A DNA stretch of 64,000 nt from Hydractinia echinata (GCA_030067915.1 JASGCC010000433.1:51921-115920); one strand, 5' to 3'. Shown: positions 17,884 through 26,258, numbered from the stretch's first letter. Translations and numbers: made by a program. The notes: generated by a model not told the origin, from the letters alone.

Positions 17884-17888
17884 AGATT

Positions 17889-19154
17889 CTATCGAAAAGC
17901 ATACCATATGCCAAAGGCCGTTGTCAAAGATAAAACAAGAGCGATCTTCTCATCTTCATGTGTAGTACTAGTACCGGTATCTTTGTGGTAAGGTGAAGTA
18001 ATGTGTTTATCCATAGTACTAGTACTATGGATAGGGATATGTCTATCTTTGTGGTAAGGTGCAGTAATGTGTTTATCAGTAGTACTAGTACTATGGATAG
18101 GAATATGTCTATCGAGGATCTTTTTATCGGTACCGGACGCCGCTGATTTAACGTGAATCTTTTTATCTGATTCGGTTGTTTTTTCAGTAACATTAACCTT
18201 TCGATTAATCCCAATGGTAAGATCCTCACCAGATATCAAAATCTTGTTATTGTAACCCACCACACCTGTTTTAATTCTTAGATTCATGTCACTGGGTATC
18301 ATATAAATACCTTGTCCAACGGAATAATCAACCTTACTTGAAGCGTAGTTTAACGTATCCTGATAACGTTTAATGTCCTCCTGAATATCAACCCTACGGT
18401 TAACAATGTCTTCAAGATTGTTCATAAAAACTCTTTGGGCCGTCAAAGCGCTTGAATCATTACCCAAGATAGAAGAACGGGCCGAGGCTTGCGAACTAAG
18501 AACAAGATAAGCATACGCCCTAACACTGCTTGAAATCTTTACAAGGCCCGTTTTTGTAAATCCATTAGATTTTTCAACAATCCATCGTGTCATGGAGTCG
18601 TTAGTGAAATAACTCAAGCCTGGAGTTGGATAGTTGTTACGTCTTTTTTGATATGAGCTGAAAAAATATTGCCCTCTGTATTTCATAGGGTTAGAATCAA
18701 CATCATATTCACCACAGATTTTTAGAAATTCTTCATTTGAATAAGGATTATCATATTGATTAAAACTATCTTCAAAAGGCAGAGGTGTCTGCAAGCGCTT
18801 AATGATTCGTCTAATGTGATAATAGACATGAAAACGATATATCGATCTGATCATAGATATACCTTCTTTCAGGTGTTCGGAACCGACTCCGCAAGCACTT
18901 GAAGCACACCAAGTGGCAAAATTGAGCTGGGTTTGCCATAATCTAAACGGTTGCTTATTCCAAATTTTCATACGTTGTTCGTTTTGATTCAGTTCGTAAT
19001 TGGTAAAAATATTAGGAAAGACAGCGGGGAAAGAGCCATTTTCGGAGACAATAATGGTCTGTTTGTATAGATCCTTCCCATCCAATATCTGAAGATTCTG
19101 TCCTCCATTTGGCTTATAGGTCGCATTCGGGTTGTATTTGAAAATGCTATCCAT
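17889..19154 (-). CDS. Conserved Polinton minor virion-type protein with C-terminal membrane anchor
   Basis: 421 aa. N-terminal Tyr-Asn-Pro-(Asn/Lys)-Ala-(Thr/Arg)-Tyr-Lys, a conserved block Phe-His-Val-Tyr-Tyr-His-(Ile/Met)-Arg-Arg-Ile, and a motif Ile-Pro-Ser-Asp-Met-Asn-Leu-Arg-Ile followed by Gly-Tyr-Asn-Asn. The tail has a 69-bp tandem duplication (about 17977-18045 and 18046-18114, protein Asp-Lys-His-Ile-Thr-x-Pro-Tyr-His-Lys-Asp) and ends with one membrane helix. It is homologous to 34666-35782 of Polinton A. Divergent from the mCP gene with 37 bp between starts, the same pairing as in A. Function unknown; the gene pairing suggests a virion component. Confidence 0.75.
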   Translation of the reverse strand: MDSIFKYNPNATYKPNGGQNLQILDGKDLYKQTIIVSENGSFPAVFPNIFTNYELNQNEQRMKIWNKQPFRLWQTQLNFATWCASSACGVGSEHLKEGISMIRSIYRFHVYYHIRRIIKRLQTPLPFEDSFNQYDNPYSNEEFLKICGEYDVDSNPMKYRGQYFFSSYQKRRNNYPTPGLSYFTNDSMTRWIVEKSNGFTKTGLVKISSSVRAYAYLVLSSQASARSSILGNDSSALTAQRVFMNNLEDIVNRRVDIQEDIKRYQDTLNYASSKVDYSVGQGIYMIPSDMNLRIKTGVVGYNNKILISGEDLTIGINRKVNVTEKTTESDKKIHVKSAASGTDKKILDRHIPIHSTSTTDKHITAPYHKDRHIPIHSTSTMDKHITSPYHKDTGTSTTHEDEKIALVLSLTTAFGIWYAFR

Positions 19155-19191
19155 TCTTTTGATTTAAATAATTCCACTCTCTAATATAAGA

Positions 19192-19755
19192 ATGTATATC
19201 ACAATAAATGACGTAAATAGTGAAAAGACAATCTATTTGTATCGCCCAATCACCAACCCACATGGCACAAAAGAAGTTGCGATCATGGAGACGTTTTCGC
19301 ACAATGTTACATATGAAATCACAGCTCCACTAAAAGTGACCATTGGAAAGGACGAAAAGTTGCTACCGAAAGGAAAATACACCGGAAGGGAGTTGAACGC
19401 ATCTTTGACGGGTGATGTCACATCCACACCATTAATAAGAGACCCTCGAGTAATAAAAACAAATAATCTAACCAACATAACAGAACTACATTTCAATCTT
19501 AATGAATTGGATAATTCATTAAATCTTAAAGATGGTAGATATAGCAACACCATACTCACATATAATATATCTGGGTATGGTGATGTTACACATATTGAGC
19601 CCAAAAACCCACAATATAAGAAACTAAAGAATGGTTTCCTTCAATCATTTACTTTGAAAATCACCGATCAAAATGGAGATCCGGTAAAAGATAGTTTGAG
19701 AACAACAGTTGTCCTTCACATAAGAGAGATGATAGACATATACAGTGAGCAATAG
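19192..19755 (+). CDS. Minor capsid (penton-type) protein of Polinton B
   Basis: 187 aa. All-beta looking, with an N-terminal Tyr-Ile-Thr-Ile-Asn-Asp and a C-terminal Leu-Gln-Ser-Phe-Thr-Leu-Lys-Ile-Thr-Asp-Gln-Asn-Gly then Val-Val-Leu-His-Ile-Arg. That ending (a beta strand, Asp-x-Asn-Gly turn, then a Leu-His/Leu-Leu strand) is typical of single jelly-roll minor capsid proteins of Polintons. The A-element mCP at 35805-36476 has the same ending and the same position next to the minor-protein gene. It would occupy capsid vertices. Assignment is by motif and position, not by full alignment. Confidence 0.68.
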   Translation: MYITINDVNSEKTIYLYRPITNPHGTKEVAIMETFSHNVTYEITAPLKVTIGKDEKLLPKGKYTGRELNASLTGDVTSTPLIRDPRVIKTNNLTNITELHFNLNELDNSLNLKDGRYSNTILTYNISGYGDVTHIEPKNPQYKKLKNGFLQSFTLKITDQNGDPVKDSLRTTVVLHIREMIDIYSEQ

Positions 19756-19826
19756 GTATGATAACGTATACGCTAACCGAATTAAAAGTAAAAATAAAAT
19801 AAAAGTAATAACAAACATGGAATAAC

Positions 19827-21146
19827 ATGGAATACGGAAAAAGGTTAAATCCCGAACGTTCACTTAGAACTGCCCATGGTGTAAAAGGTTCACACCAAAA
19901 AGTAATTGTGACACATAATCCAAGTGAGATTGATCAAAACCAGTTACTTTTGATTAGGTTTCCTAATTTAGGTAGCGATGATGTTATTGTTCCAGGTACT
20001 TCAAAACTAAGTTTCGACGTTGAACTAGATTCAAAAGTAGACACGAAAAGAACATTGGTCTCTAATATTGGAAGAGCTATTGTTAAAAAGTTGTCCATCA
20101 AGTTTGAGGGTACCGAGATTTTGAGCATTGATGACTTTGATCTTTTCGGATGCTACAGAGATTTATGGCTAAACAAGTATGAAAAGAGAAATGCAATAAG
20201 ACAAGGCATCATATCCGGTGATGGGTGTACGGAAAACTGTATGAAATTGAGAGTAAGCGCTTCGGATAAAGATGCATCTAATGTCTCTGACAAAGCAATT
20301 GCCGATGCATACAAAAATAAGTTCACCATACCATTAGATTTTGAAATGCTAGATAGCACGATCCCATATTATCAAGCTGGATTAGGGAATAGGTTATGTT
20401 ATGAGATCACATTCAATAATTATGACAGGGTTGTATTATCAACTCCAGCCAAACCTTCCGGTTCTGCCACAGCACCAGCACCGGATGCTAAATACAAAAT
20501 CTCTAACATATCTCTAGAATATGAGATTGTGTCACAACCAACCCTAGCCAGATTCATTTCAAATGAATACGAAAACATGGCTTTACTATACGACAGGTTT
20601 TTGAGACATAGACAAATTAGAGTGGATAAGTCGGACACAACGTGGAATTGGTCATTCAATACACCTTGCAAATCTTTGAAGGGTATATTGGTTTTGTTTG
20701 AAGACGAACAAGCCTACAAACGAGATACTGGTAAGTTCTATAATCCTAAAATTAAAAAGGTATCCGCCATAGTTGAGGGTAAGCCTAACCAACTTTTCGC
20801 TCAAGGGATGCAACCATTTGAACATTACAATGAAATTTGCAAGTATTTTGCAGAGGGTAAACCAAGGGATGGTAATGCCGGCGAAATACAAAAACATCTG
20901 CAACTACATGATGTAAAAGTATCTGATTACCTAACCAACAAATATGCACTATGGTTGGATTTCAGAACCATAGACGAAAACTCCCTGCATGGGACAGGTC
21001 GACGCATTGAAAATGCAAGCGAGGGGATCACCCTACAAATTGAAAAGACCGCCGAAACCGCAGGATCCTTAAACGCATATATATATCTAATCATGGACGC
21101 TCAATTAAACATTCAAAACGGTGAAATTATGGATGTACTTTATTAA
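19827..21146 (+). CDS. Major capsid protein of Polinton B (double jelly-roll)
   Basis: 439 aa, intact. N-terminal basic region, then Pro-Asn-Leu-Gly-x-(Asp/Asn)-Asp-Val-Ile-(Val/Phe)-Pro-Gly, Lys-Arg-Thr-Leu-Val-Ser-Asn-Ile-Gly, Tyr-Arg-Asp-Leu-Trp-Leu, Tyr-Gln-Ala-Gly-Leu, and in the second half Lys-Ser-Leu-Lys-Gly-Ile-Leu, Phe-Tyr-Asn-Pro-Lys-Ile and Leu-His-Gly-Thr-Gly-Arg. All are shared with the split A-element MCP. It forms the icosahedral shell. The start at 19827 is preceded 9 bp upstream by another ATG that is out of frame. The stop is 1 bp from the ATPase start, suggesting co-transcription with it. Confidence 0.88.
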   Translation: MEYGKRLNPERSLRTAHGVKGSHQKVIVTHNPSEIDQNQLLLIRFPNLGSDDVIVPGTSKLSFDVELDSKVDTKRTLVSNIGRAIVKKLSIKFEGTEILSIDDFDLFGCYRDLWLNKYEKRNAIRQGIISGDGCTENCMKLRVSASDKDASNVSDKAIADAYKNKFTIPLDFEMLDSTIPYYQAGLGNRLCYEITFNNYDRVVLSTPAKPSGSATAPAPDAKYKISNISLEYEIVSQPTLARFISNEYENMALLYDRFLRHRQIRVDKSDTTWNWSFNTPCKSLKGILVLFEDEQAYKRDTGKFYNPKIKKVSAIVEGKPNQLFAQGMQPFEHYNEICKYFAEGKPRDGNAGEIQKHLQLHDVKVSDYLTNKYALWLDFRTIDENSLHGTGRRIENASEGITLQIEKTAETAGSLNAYIYLIMDAQLNIQNGEIMDVLY

Positions 21147-21147
21147 G

Positions 21148-21752
21148 ATGGACACACTTTATATGAAAGATCCCCACACGGCATTATTCGTTGGTCCTAC
21201 GGGCTGCGGAAAATCCAAACGTGTTGTAAAATTATTAGAGAATGAATACTTTGATCACTTCGATTTCATAGTGATTATATGTCCAACATTAAGATGGAAT
21301 AAGACATATATGGACCGAAAATGGTTTTGGAACGACAGATATGTTATTCTAATTGAGCCGGGAGGTATGTTATATGAATGGATTCAAAAGATGACGGATT
21401 TCTGTGCCGGATACAAAACATTTTCCTGATCGACGATATCATCGCAGATGAGAAACTAGACAAAAAGAGACAGCCATTGCTAGAGTTGGCCATTAGCGGA
21501 CGACATCGAAACCACACTATGTGGCTACGCACACAATCATACACCGCTATACCGAAGAATTTACGAAGGCAAGCTAAAATGTTATATGTGTGGTATCCAA
21601 AAGACAGACAAGATCTCGCAACTATTCATGAAGAGAATGATGTCATTGAATCACGGTCAGATATCCAGACGGTTAAGGAAAGGCTAAAAGATGGCAAATA
21701 CACACATTTAGTCATGAGAATGGAACATCCAAGAACTTACGTGATTTGCTAG
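21148..21752 (+). pseudogene. Genome-packaging ATPase of Polinton B, frameshifted
   Basis: About 200 codons. The first frame (21148-21429) has Walker A Gly-Pro-Thr-Gly-Cys-Gly-Lys-Ser. It stops after Phe-Cys-Ala-Gly-Tyr-Lys. The other frame, from about 21415 to 21752, carries Walker B (Ile-Phe-Leu-Ile-Asp-Asp), Ser-Gly-Arg-His-Arg-Asn-His and Thr-Gln-Ser-Tyr-Thr-Ala. Alignment with the intact A ATPase (12375-12971) puts the lesion at about 21410-21425, with no homopolymer longer than four there. It is the only clear lesion among the structural and packaging genes of Polinton B. Confidence 0.88.
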
Positions 21753-21766
21753 ATTGGACGTTTTTT

Positions 21767-21790
21767 TTGTTACAAGAGTCTTGTAACAAA
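21767..21790. terminator. Hairpin after the ATPase gene of Polinton B
   Basis: TTTGTTACAAGA and TTGTAACAAA face each other 14 bp after the ATPase stop. Further short repeats of CTCCTATA follow at 21812-21855. Confidence 0.5.
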
Positions 21791-21858
21791 AGTATCTAAC
21801 AGATCTATAGACTCCTATAAGACTCTCCTATAATACTCCTATAGACTCCTATAGGACC

Positions 21859-22476
21859 ATGATAGAATATATCAATTTCATATTACTAGTAGTACTACTA
21901 GTAGCACTTAGTTTTTGCTTTTTTTGTGTTAAAAAATACCTATCGCTATTGAAAATGGCTGAAACGGCAATTGATAACTTAATTTCTCTTCAGGGTCCTC
22001 CATCAGATGATGGCAAGAGGCAAAAATTGCTCGAGTGTGTGTTAACCGGAAATAGCAAGATATACCTGGGTAAAATGTATACGGACGAGCAAATTCAAAA
22101 GCTAAAAGATGATGAGGTGAATAAACTCTTTAGTATATATGAAGCCAAACTATCGGGTCAAATGGTAAAGTCATTGGGGCAATCAATCATTCACATGTAT
22201 TCAATGGGAGCCTGTGCGGTATTAGGAATAAAAAGTCAAAATGAATTGAGGAATGACCTTGAGAATGACCCATTCCTAAACTCTGCCCTTCAAAGATTCA
22301 CGTGCGATTTGTATTATAGATTCGGATCATTCTTATCACCAATCAGTGTCGGTCTCATTACAGGTAGGCATTATATCGCTGGAAGAAATTTAAACGCAAA
22401 TAATAATATAGATACAACAGATAATAAAGATGTCAGAGGAACAGACTCCTATTCAGGTGACAACGAAGAACCCTAA
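21859..22476 (+). CDS. Single-pass membrane protein TM1 of Polinton B
   Basis: 205 aa. Hydrophobic segment at residues 6-25, basic flank, then a helical domain with Glu-Leu-Arg-Asn-Asp-Leu-Glu-Asn-Asp-Pro and Gly-Ser-Phe-Leu-Ser-Pro-Ile, matching 10789-11352 of Polinton A. The acidic Asp/Asn-rich tail overlaps the next gene by 47 bp in another frame. The overlap and the same gene order as A (TM1, TM2, small gene) support a conserved cassette. Role unknown, probably membrane or virion. Confidence 0.75.
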   Translation: MIEYINFILLVVLLVALSFCFFCVKKYLSLLKMAETAIDNLISLQGPPSDDGKRQKLLECVLTGNSKIYLGKMYTDEQIQKLKDDEVNKLFSIYEAKLSGQMVKSLGQSIIHMYSMGACAVLGIKSQNELRNDLENDPFLNSALQRFTCDLYYRFGSFLSPISVGLITGRHYIAGRNLNANNNIDTTDNKDVRGTDSYSGDNEEP

Positions 22477-22813
22477 AAAGGTTGAAGCCGGTAAGAGGTT
22501 GGCGGAATACAACCGTAAACAGCGGGAAGAGTATAAAAAAGTGCTCATGGCACAGAATCAGGCACAAGCACAGCCGACGCCTCAGACACAGTCGGAAGAT
22601 TCAAATGATATTGTAATAGATGTGGATTCTACCATCAAACCAGATGGAGGGCCCATGAACTACACCATAATGGGGGGAGGAGTGATAGTTCTCGTCTTAA
22701 TTGGTGCTTATTTTATGTATAAAAATAAAGACAAAAATATTAAGGTGAAGGGTACCCCACCACCCTCCGATCCTAAAAAAACCGTGAGAATAAGTAAACT
22801 TGAAATGGAATAA
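22430..22813 (+). CDS. Small membrane protein TM2 of Polinton B
   Basis: 127 aa. Basic N-terminal helix (Ala-Gly-Lys-Arg-Leu-Ala-Glu-Tyr-Asn-Arg-Lys), Gln/Pro-rich linker, one membrane helix at about residues 79-97, then a short Lys-rich tail. Homologue of 11404-11733 in Polinton A. The start overlaps the TM1 reading frame. Function unknown. Confidence 0.75.
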   Translation: MSEEQTPIQVTTKNPKKVEAGKRLAEYNRKQREEYKKVLMAQNQAQAQPTPQTQSEDSNDIVIDVDSTIKPDGGPMNYTIMGGGVIVLVLIGAYFMYKNKDKNIKVKGTPPPSDPKKTVRISKLEME

Positions 22814-22817
22814 AGGG

Positions 22818-22835
22818 ATAATATCGCGATATTAT
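22818..22835. terminator. Perfect 18-bp palindrome after TM2
   Basis: ATAATATCG followed directly by CGATATTAT, 4 bp after the TM2 stop. Confidence 0.5.
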
Positions 22836-22857
22836 AATCTCGCAGTATAGAAATAAC

Positions 22858-23085
22858 ATGGACAAGAAAAGTATAATCAACGATATTTATAAAGCATCGG
22901 TCGTCTGCGTTTTCGCTGTATGCTATTCAATGCTGGGAAAAAAGGTGTTAAAAATGTCACCACCCTCAATTCAAAAGTTTGACTTGGAAGATACCGGAAA
23001 GCTGGTCGTCATCGTTGCCGCCAGTGAAATGTCAAGGGAATATCTAATTAAGCAAAAAATTATACCTGAAACTATCAATATCTAA
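22858..23085 (+). CDS. Small conserved Polinton protein of Polinton B
   Basis: 75 aa. Homologue of 11738-11995: Leu-Gly-Lys-Lys-Val-Leu, Pro-Pro-Ser-Ile, Ala-Ser-Glu-Met-Ser-Arg-Glu and a C-terminal Ile-Pro. Two mildly hydrophobic stretches (about residues 12-24 and 47-56). Function unknown; it keeps the third place in the TM1-TM2-small cassette. The next gene starts 2 bp after its stop. Confidence 0.7.
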   Translation: MDKKSIINDIYKASVVCVFAVCYSMLGKKVLKMSPPSIQKFDLEDTGKLVVIVAASEMSREYLIKQKIIPETINI

Positions 23086-23087
23086 AC

Positions 23088-23516
23088 ATGGCTTCAATTG
23101 CAATGATGTTGGGAGGTGCCTTTGCAAACGCTTTGGCTTTTACCGGATCAAGCTATCTCTTTTCAAGTTTATCAAAAGACAGAATAGATAAGGAAAGAAA
23201 GCGTCATGATCTGGCCATAGAACAGTTACAAAAAGCCCAGGTTTTGTGGCAACGTAAAAGACAAGAGAGAGTAGACTTTATCAATAAGCAGCTCAGACTT
23301 GAAAAGAAGGCCGAAGGAAAATTCATAGAGCTAAATGATGCAATGCGCGAATATAAAAAAGTTTTTGGAGAGAGATCAACTCTTACAGATCTACCGCGGG
23401 AACCTGTATTGAGCGACTTTTATACACCTAGTAATGATCAACATGAAAGGGAATTGATCTTTATCGCGCTAAGTATGATCGGTATCGGTGGTGCCGTGTG
23501 GTATTTCGAAAGATAG
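23088..23516 (+). CDS. Small protein with hydrophobic termini and central coiled coil
   Basis: 142 aa. Ala/Gly-rich hydrophobic N-terminus (residues 3-26), charged coiled coil (Glu-Arg-Lys-Arg-His-Asp-Leu-Ala-Ile-Glu), Ser-Asp-Phe-Tyr-Thr-Pro-Ser, and a C-terminal membrane helix (residues about 120-138). Homologue of 15621-15983 in Polinton A, which lacks the last helix. In A this gene is on the opposite strand near the integrase; here it closes the small-gene cassette, so the block was rearranged between the elements. Confidence 0.75.
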   Translation: MASIAMMLGGAFANALAFTGSSYLFSSLSKDRIDKERKRHDLAIEQLQKAQVLWQRKRQERVDFINKQLRLEKKAEGKFIELNDAMREYKKVFGERSTLTDLPREPVLSDFYTPSNDQHERELIFIALSMIGIGGAVWYFER

Positions 23517-23520
23517 TACC

Positions 23521-23563
23521 AGTACCACCGGTACTACTCTATGTTACATGTATCATGTAACAT
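23521..23563. terminator. Two hairpins between convergent genes
   Basis: AGTACC/GGTACT (23521-23535), and ATGTTACATG (23541-23550) facing CATGTAACAT (23554-23563). They lie between the plus-strand stop at 23516 and the minus-strand stop at 23581. Confidence 0.55.
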
Positions 23564-23580
23564 ATAATCTATACAAGGAT

Positions 23581-24846
23581 CTAACGCTTTGTCACAAGAT
23601 AGGTATATATCAGACCTCCGATTCCAACTATCAAAGCCCACAAATTTTGACTCAACCAACCAACGGCTTCTTTCGCTCGATTGAGTATCCACGATACTAT
23701 TGATCCTATTATACCAGGTAGGGCTGCGGCTGCCATCCCGGCCAACCTTCCTAAGAGAGATCCCAACGCATTCAACTTGTTTTTTATCCATTCCCTTGCA
23801 CCACCTTCGGTTGTACCATGATTTTGTGCGTTACCGGTGGATGACCCCCCACCCCCAGGCGTCAAAGCTTCTACGAGAAGGCCGATAACCATACCAAATG
23901 CCGTTAGTACGCTGACAACAGTGATACCCTGCTCACGGAATAGTATTCGTATCTTCTCACCCAATGTTGTATCTTTGTCAAGTACTTTAGCAATCGTCTC
24001 CTTGATGCTTTTTATTTGAGTGTTAAGGTCACCTTTGAGATTATCGATATGATCATTGATAGCCTTCAACTCATCTTTTTGATTTTCCAACCATGTTTCC
24101 ACTTTCTCTCTCTGTTCATCCGTGTATGTTGTATCATTTGTCATCTCTTTCAACTTCATTTTTTCCTTATGGATGTTGTGCTCGATCTCAAACTTTTTTT
24201 CGGCCGCAGCCTTAAGACCTCCGCGCACGTTTTTCAATGATTTATCCAATCCATACATATCACGCACTGGATATTCAAACATAGGGGGGGTCTGAGTTGT
24301 TTCATCGTCTACGGATTGTTTTTTCATAAATGAAAGTAAATCTTCCGTAATTTTTACAGCATCCCTAGATATATCATCTAATTCTAAATCGGTTGCTGTT
24401 TCTATTTTAGATGACGAGGGAAACCCTTCTTCTATCTCTCTCACTCTTTGTTTCACATTCACCACATCAAACCCTAAATCATATAGCCTGTTCTTGCCTA
24501 AGATCCTAATTATAGTTTTAATAGGCCTTAGTCTTCCCCTTTTTGTCAAAGGATCGTTTTTGCCTCTGTAGTATAATTCACCATCCTTAATTTCAAAATT
24601 GTCTGTATGTATCACCCCAGGGTATTGATTTAATTTTTCGGATATTTCATTATAAAGTGGTTCAACCAGTTCACGCAAAACTCTGGTACGTTGAGTGGAA
24701 CCTCCTCCGAATGATGTTTCTTCTTCTCCAGGTGTGTGTATTTGTACCCGTGTACGGTCCCCGGTTGGTATGAGGGGAAAAGTTTCATCGGTACCCTCAT
24801 CTGGTCTCCCATGGTCTCCAAAAGGGTCAATGTCAATGTCTGTCAT
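23581..24846 (-). CDS. Coiled-coil virion-type protein with Gly-rich linker and C-terminal hydrophobic domain
   Basis: 421 aa. Acidic/Pro-rich N-terminus, a globular part, a long coiled coil at about residues 210-285, a hydrophobic segment (Val-Ser-Val-Leu-Thr-Ala-Phe-Gly-Met-Val) at about 305-325, a Gly/Ser-rich linker, and a C-terminal Ala-Ala-Leu-Pro-Gly-Ile-Ile-Gly-Ser-Ile-Val-Ser followed by two more hydrophobic helices. Homologue of 33368-34639 in Polinton A; the Leu-Pro-Gly-Ile-Ile-Gly and Lys-Glu-Thr blocks match. The membrane-interacting C-terminus suggests a role in particle entry or assembly, but this is inference. Divergent from 24899 with a shared 52-bp promoter region. Confidence 0.75.
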   Translation of the reverse strand: MTDIDIDPFGDHGRPDEGTDETFPLIPTGDRTRVQIHTPGEEETSFGGGSTQRTRVLRELVEPLYNEISEKLNQYPGVIHTDNFEIKDGELYYRGKNDPLTKRGRLRPIKTIIRILGKNRLYDLGFDVVNVKQRVREIEEGFPSSSKIETATDLELDDISRDAVKITEDLLSFMKKQSVDDETTQTPPMFEYPVRDMYGLDKSLKNVRGGLKAAAEKKFEIEHNIHKEKMKLKEMTNDTTYTDEQREKVETWLENQKDELKAINDHIDNLKGDLNTQIKSIKETIAKVLDKDTTLGEKIRILFREQGITVVSVLTAFGMVIGLLVEALTPGGGGSSTGNAQNHGTTEGGAREWIKNKLNALGSLLGRLAGMAAAALPGIIGSIVSWILNRAKEAVGWLSQNLWALIVGIGGLIYTYLVTKR

Positions 24847-24898
24847 TTTTACTTATTTAGAGGATAGTTTTTTCTTTTTAATAAGATAATAACTAGAA
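24847..24898. promoter_or_regulatory. Divergent promoter region with AGGATAGTTTTTTC motif
   Basis: The 52 bp between the ATGs at 24846 (minus) and 24899 (plus) contain TTATTTAGAGGATAG and a T-run. The AGGATAGTTTTTTCTTT stretch recurs at about 25432-25448 before the next gene, and a similar TTAGAAGGATTTTTTT precedes 33368 in Polinton A. Confidence 0.4.
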
Positions 24899-25411
24899 AT
24901 GGTTGAGCATTCTATGGATGAAGACATGTTTAAAACAAATATACCTAATTCTCAACTTGATGAGTTGATAAAATTACTAGGTAAATTCCAAGACAAGAAG
25001 TATAAATACAACAAAGCGCTAGACCTATTAGCGTTTTTGAGCGGCATATCGGAAACCGCGGCAGTTACCAGTTCGATAGCGGCTGTCGCTACCATTATTA
25101 GAAATTTTAATTCTATAGGACTTGAAGGTATATACCTACCCAATAGCGATTTTAAGAATTCTATAGGACATTCGGGTATATGCCTATTAAGCTCCGTTTC
25201 CTGTAGCATTATCTCAGCATCGAGTAAGGGATATCAAAAGAAACTTAAGAAAGTCATGGCTTCATGTTATGTTGTAAAAGATGCTATTACCGTGTTTGAA
25301 AACACTTTATCACGGCAACCGTCCGATAACATTAGCCGAATGGAATTTGAAAGTTTGTGTGATATATACCACGAAACTCTTGAACATGTAACTAAATTAG
25401 ATGAAGAGTGA
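24899..25411 (+). CDS. Two-helix membrane protein, copy 1 of Polinton B
   Basis: 170 aa. An N-terminal coiled-coil helix (Leu-Asp-Glu-Leu-Ile-Lys-Leu), two hydrophobic segments (about residues 43-65 and 92-105), then a helical C-terminus with Phe-Glu-Ser-Leu-Cys. Paralogue of 25466-26065 (same Leu-Asp-Glu-Leu-Ile-Lys-Leu and Val-Phe-Glu-Asn motifs) and homologue of 36480-37132 in Polinton A. Between the helices it carries a short internal duplication of a TTCTATAGGA segment (25110-25170). Topology recalls small SLATT-like two-helix proteins, but no family is proven. Confidence 0.65.
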   Translation: MVEHSMDEDMFKTNIPNSQLDELIKLLGKFQDKKYKYNKALDLLAFLSGISETAAVTSSIAAVATIIRNFNSIGLEGIYLPNSDFKNSIGHSGICLLSSVSCSIISASSKGYQKKLKKVMASCYVVKDAITVFENTLSRQPSDNISRMEFESLCDIYHETLEHVTKLDEE

Positions 25412-25465
25412 AAGGCGTTTTTTTATTTTAAAGGATAGTTTTTTCTTTGTAATAACTAAAAAAAA

Positions 25466-26065
25466 ATGTCCGAGCTTAAGATTTATCCAAAGCTACCCAC
25501 AGCCCCCGAGTATTCGAGTGAGCAGGACAAGTTTAACACGGATACAGTTAATTCTAAACTTGATGAGTTGATAAAATTACAAAATAAATTCCAGGGCAAG
25601 GAGGATAAATATAACAAAACACTAGACAAATTAGCGATTTCGCTATATATCTCAGAAACCTTAGCCGTTACCACCGGTATTGGTACGATAGCAACCAGCG
25701 CCACACTTGTTGGAATTCCCATTTCCATAGGACTTTCCAGTGTATCCATAGGTGGAGCTATATCCTGTACCGTTATCGCGGCATTGATTAAGAGATATCA
25801 AAATAAACTAAACAAAGTAATGAAATTATGTGATGTTGTAACATCTGCCATTGCTGTGTTTGAAAACTCTTTCTCACGAGCATTAAATAATGATAATATT
25901 AGCCACATTGAATTTCAAACCTTGTGTGGTATATACTACGAAGCTCTGCAAAAGATTACTAAAACAGATAGAAAGATGGAGAGTGAAACACGCAATCAGT
26001 TCGAAAAAAGTTTAATGGCGGAGGTTCAAAGTCTAAAAAAGACGTTAAATCAGGAACAAGGTTAG
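25466..26065 (+). CDS. Two-helix membrane protein, copy 2 of Polinton B
   Basis: 199 aa. N-terminal Leu-Tyr/Ile-Tyr-Pro-Lys-Leu-Pro, a coiled coil, two adjacent hydrophobic segments rich in Gly/Ile/Thr (about residues 55-78 and 84-100), then a long charged helix with a coiled-coil end. Its N-terminus and layout match Polinton A 36480-37132 (Leu-Tyr-Pro-x-Leu, two Gly-rich hydrophobic segments, long basic helix), so this is the ancestral-like copy and 24899-25411 the duplicate. Its upstream AGGATAGTTTTTTC motif is duplicated with it. Probable membrane protein of unknown role. Confidence 0.7.
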   Translation: MSELKIYPKLPTAPEYSSEQDKFNTDTVNSKLDELIKLQNKFQGKEDKYNKTLDKLAISLYISETLAVTTGIGTIATSATLVGIPISIGLSSVSIGGAISCTVIAALIKRYQNKLNKVMKLCDVVTSAIAVFENSFSRALNNDNISHIEFQTLCGIYYEALQKITKTDRKMESETRNQFEKSLMAEVQSLKKTLNQEQG

Positions 26066-26233
26066 TAATGTGTGCCTGCATACCATTCACATATTTCATG
26101 TGGTACGATAAAAATTAATATTTGAAAGTAAGGCGGTTTGTGACATTATGTGGCGCGATCGTCCCTTTTTCCCCCAAGACTGAGCCATAGCGGCCCTATC
26201 TGCCGACCGCCCTGTGCGATCCCCGGCACAATC

Positions 26234-26258
26234 ATCTTTACCAGAAACAGGTAAAGAT
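26234..26258. terminator. Hairpin between convergent genes
   Basis: ATCTTTACC (26234-26242) and GGTAAAGAT (26250-26258), perfect 9-bp arms, between the plus stop at 26065 and the minus-strand integrase stop at 26283. Confidence 0.5.

Noticed and set aside
24899..26065. Calling the two-helix proteins pore-forming toxins or SLATT defence proteins
   Set aside because: Only topology supports it. There is no diagnostic motif and the setting is a capsid gene block.
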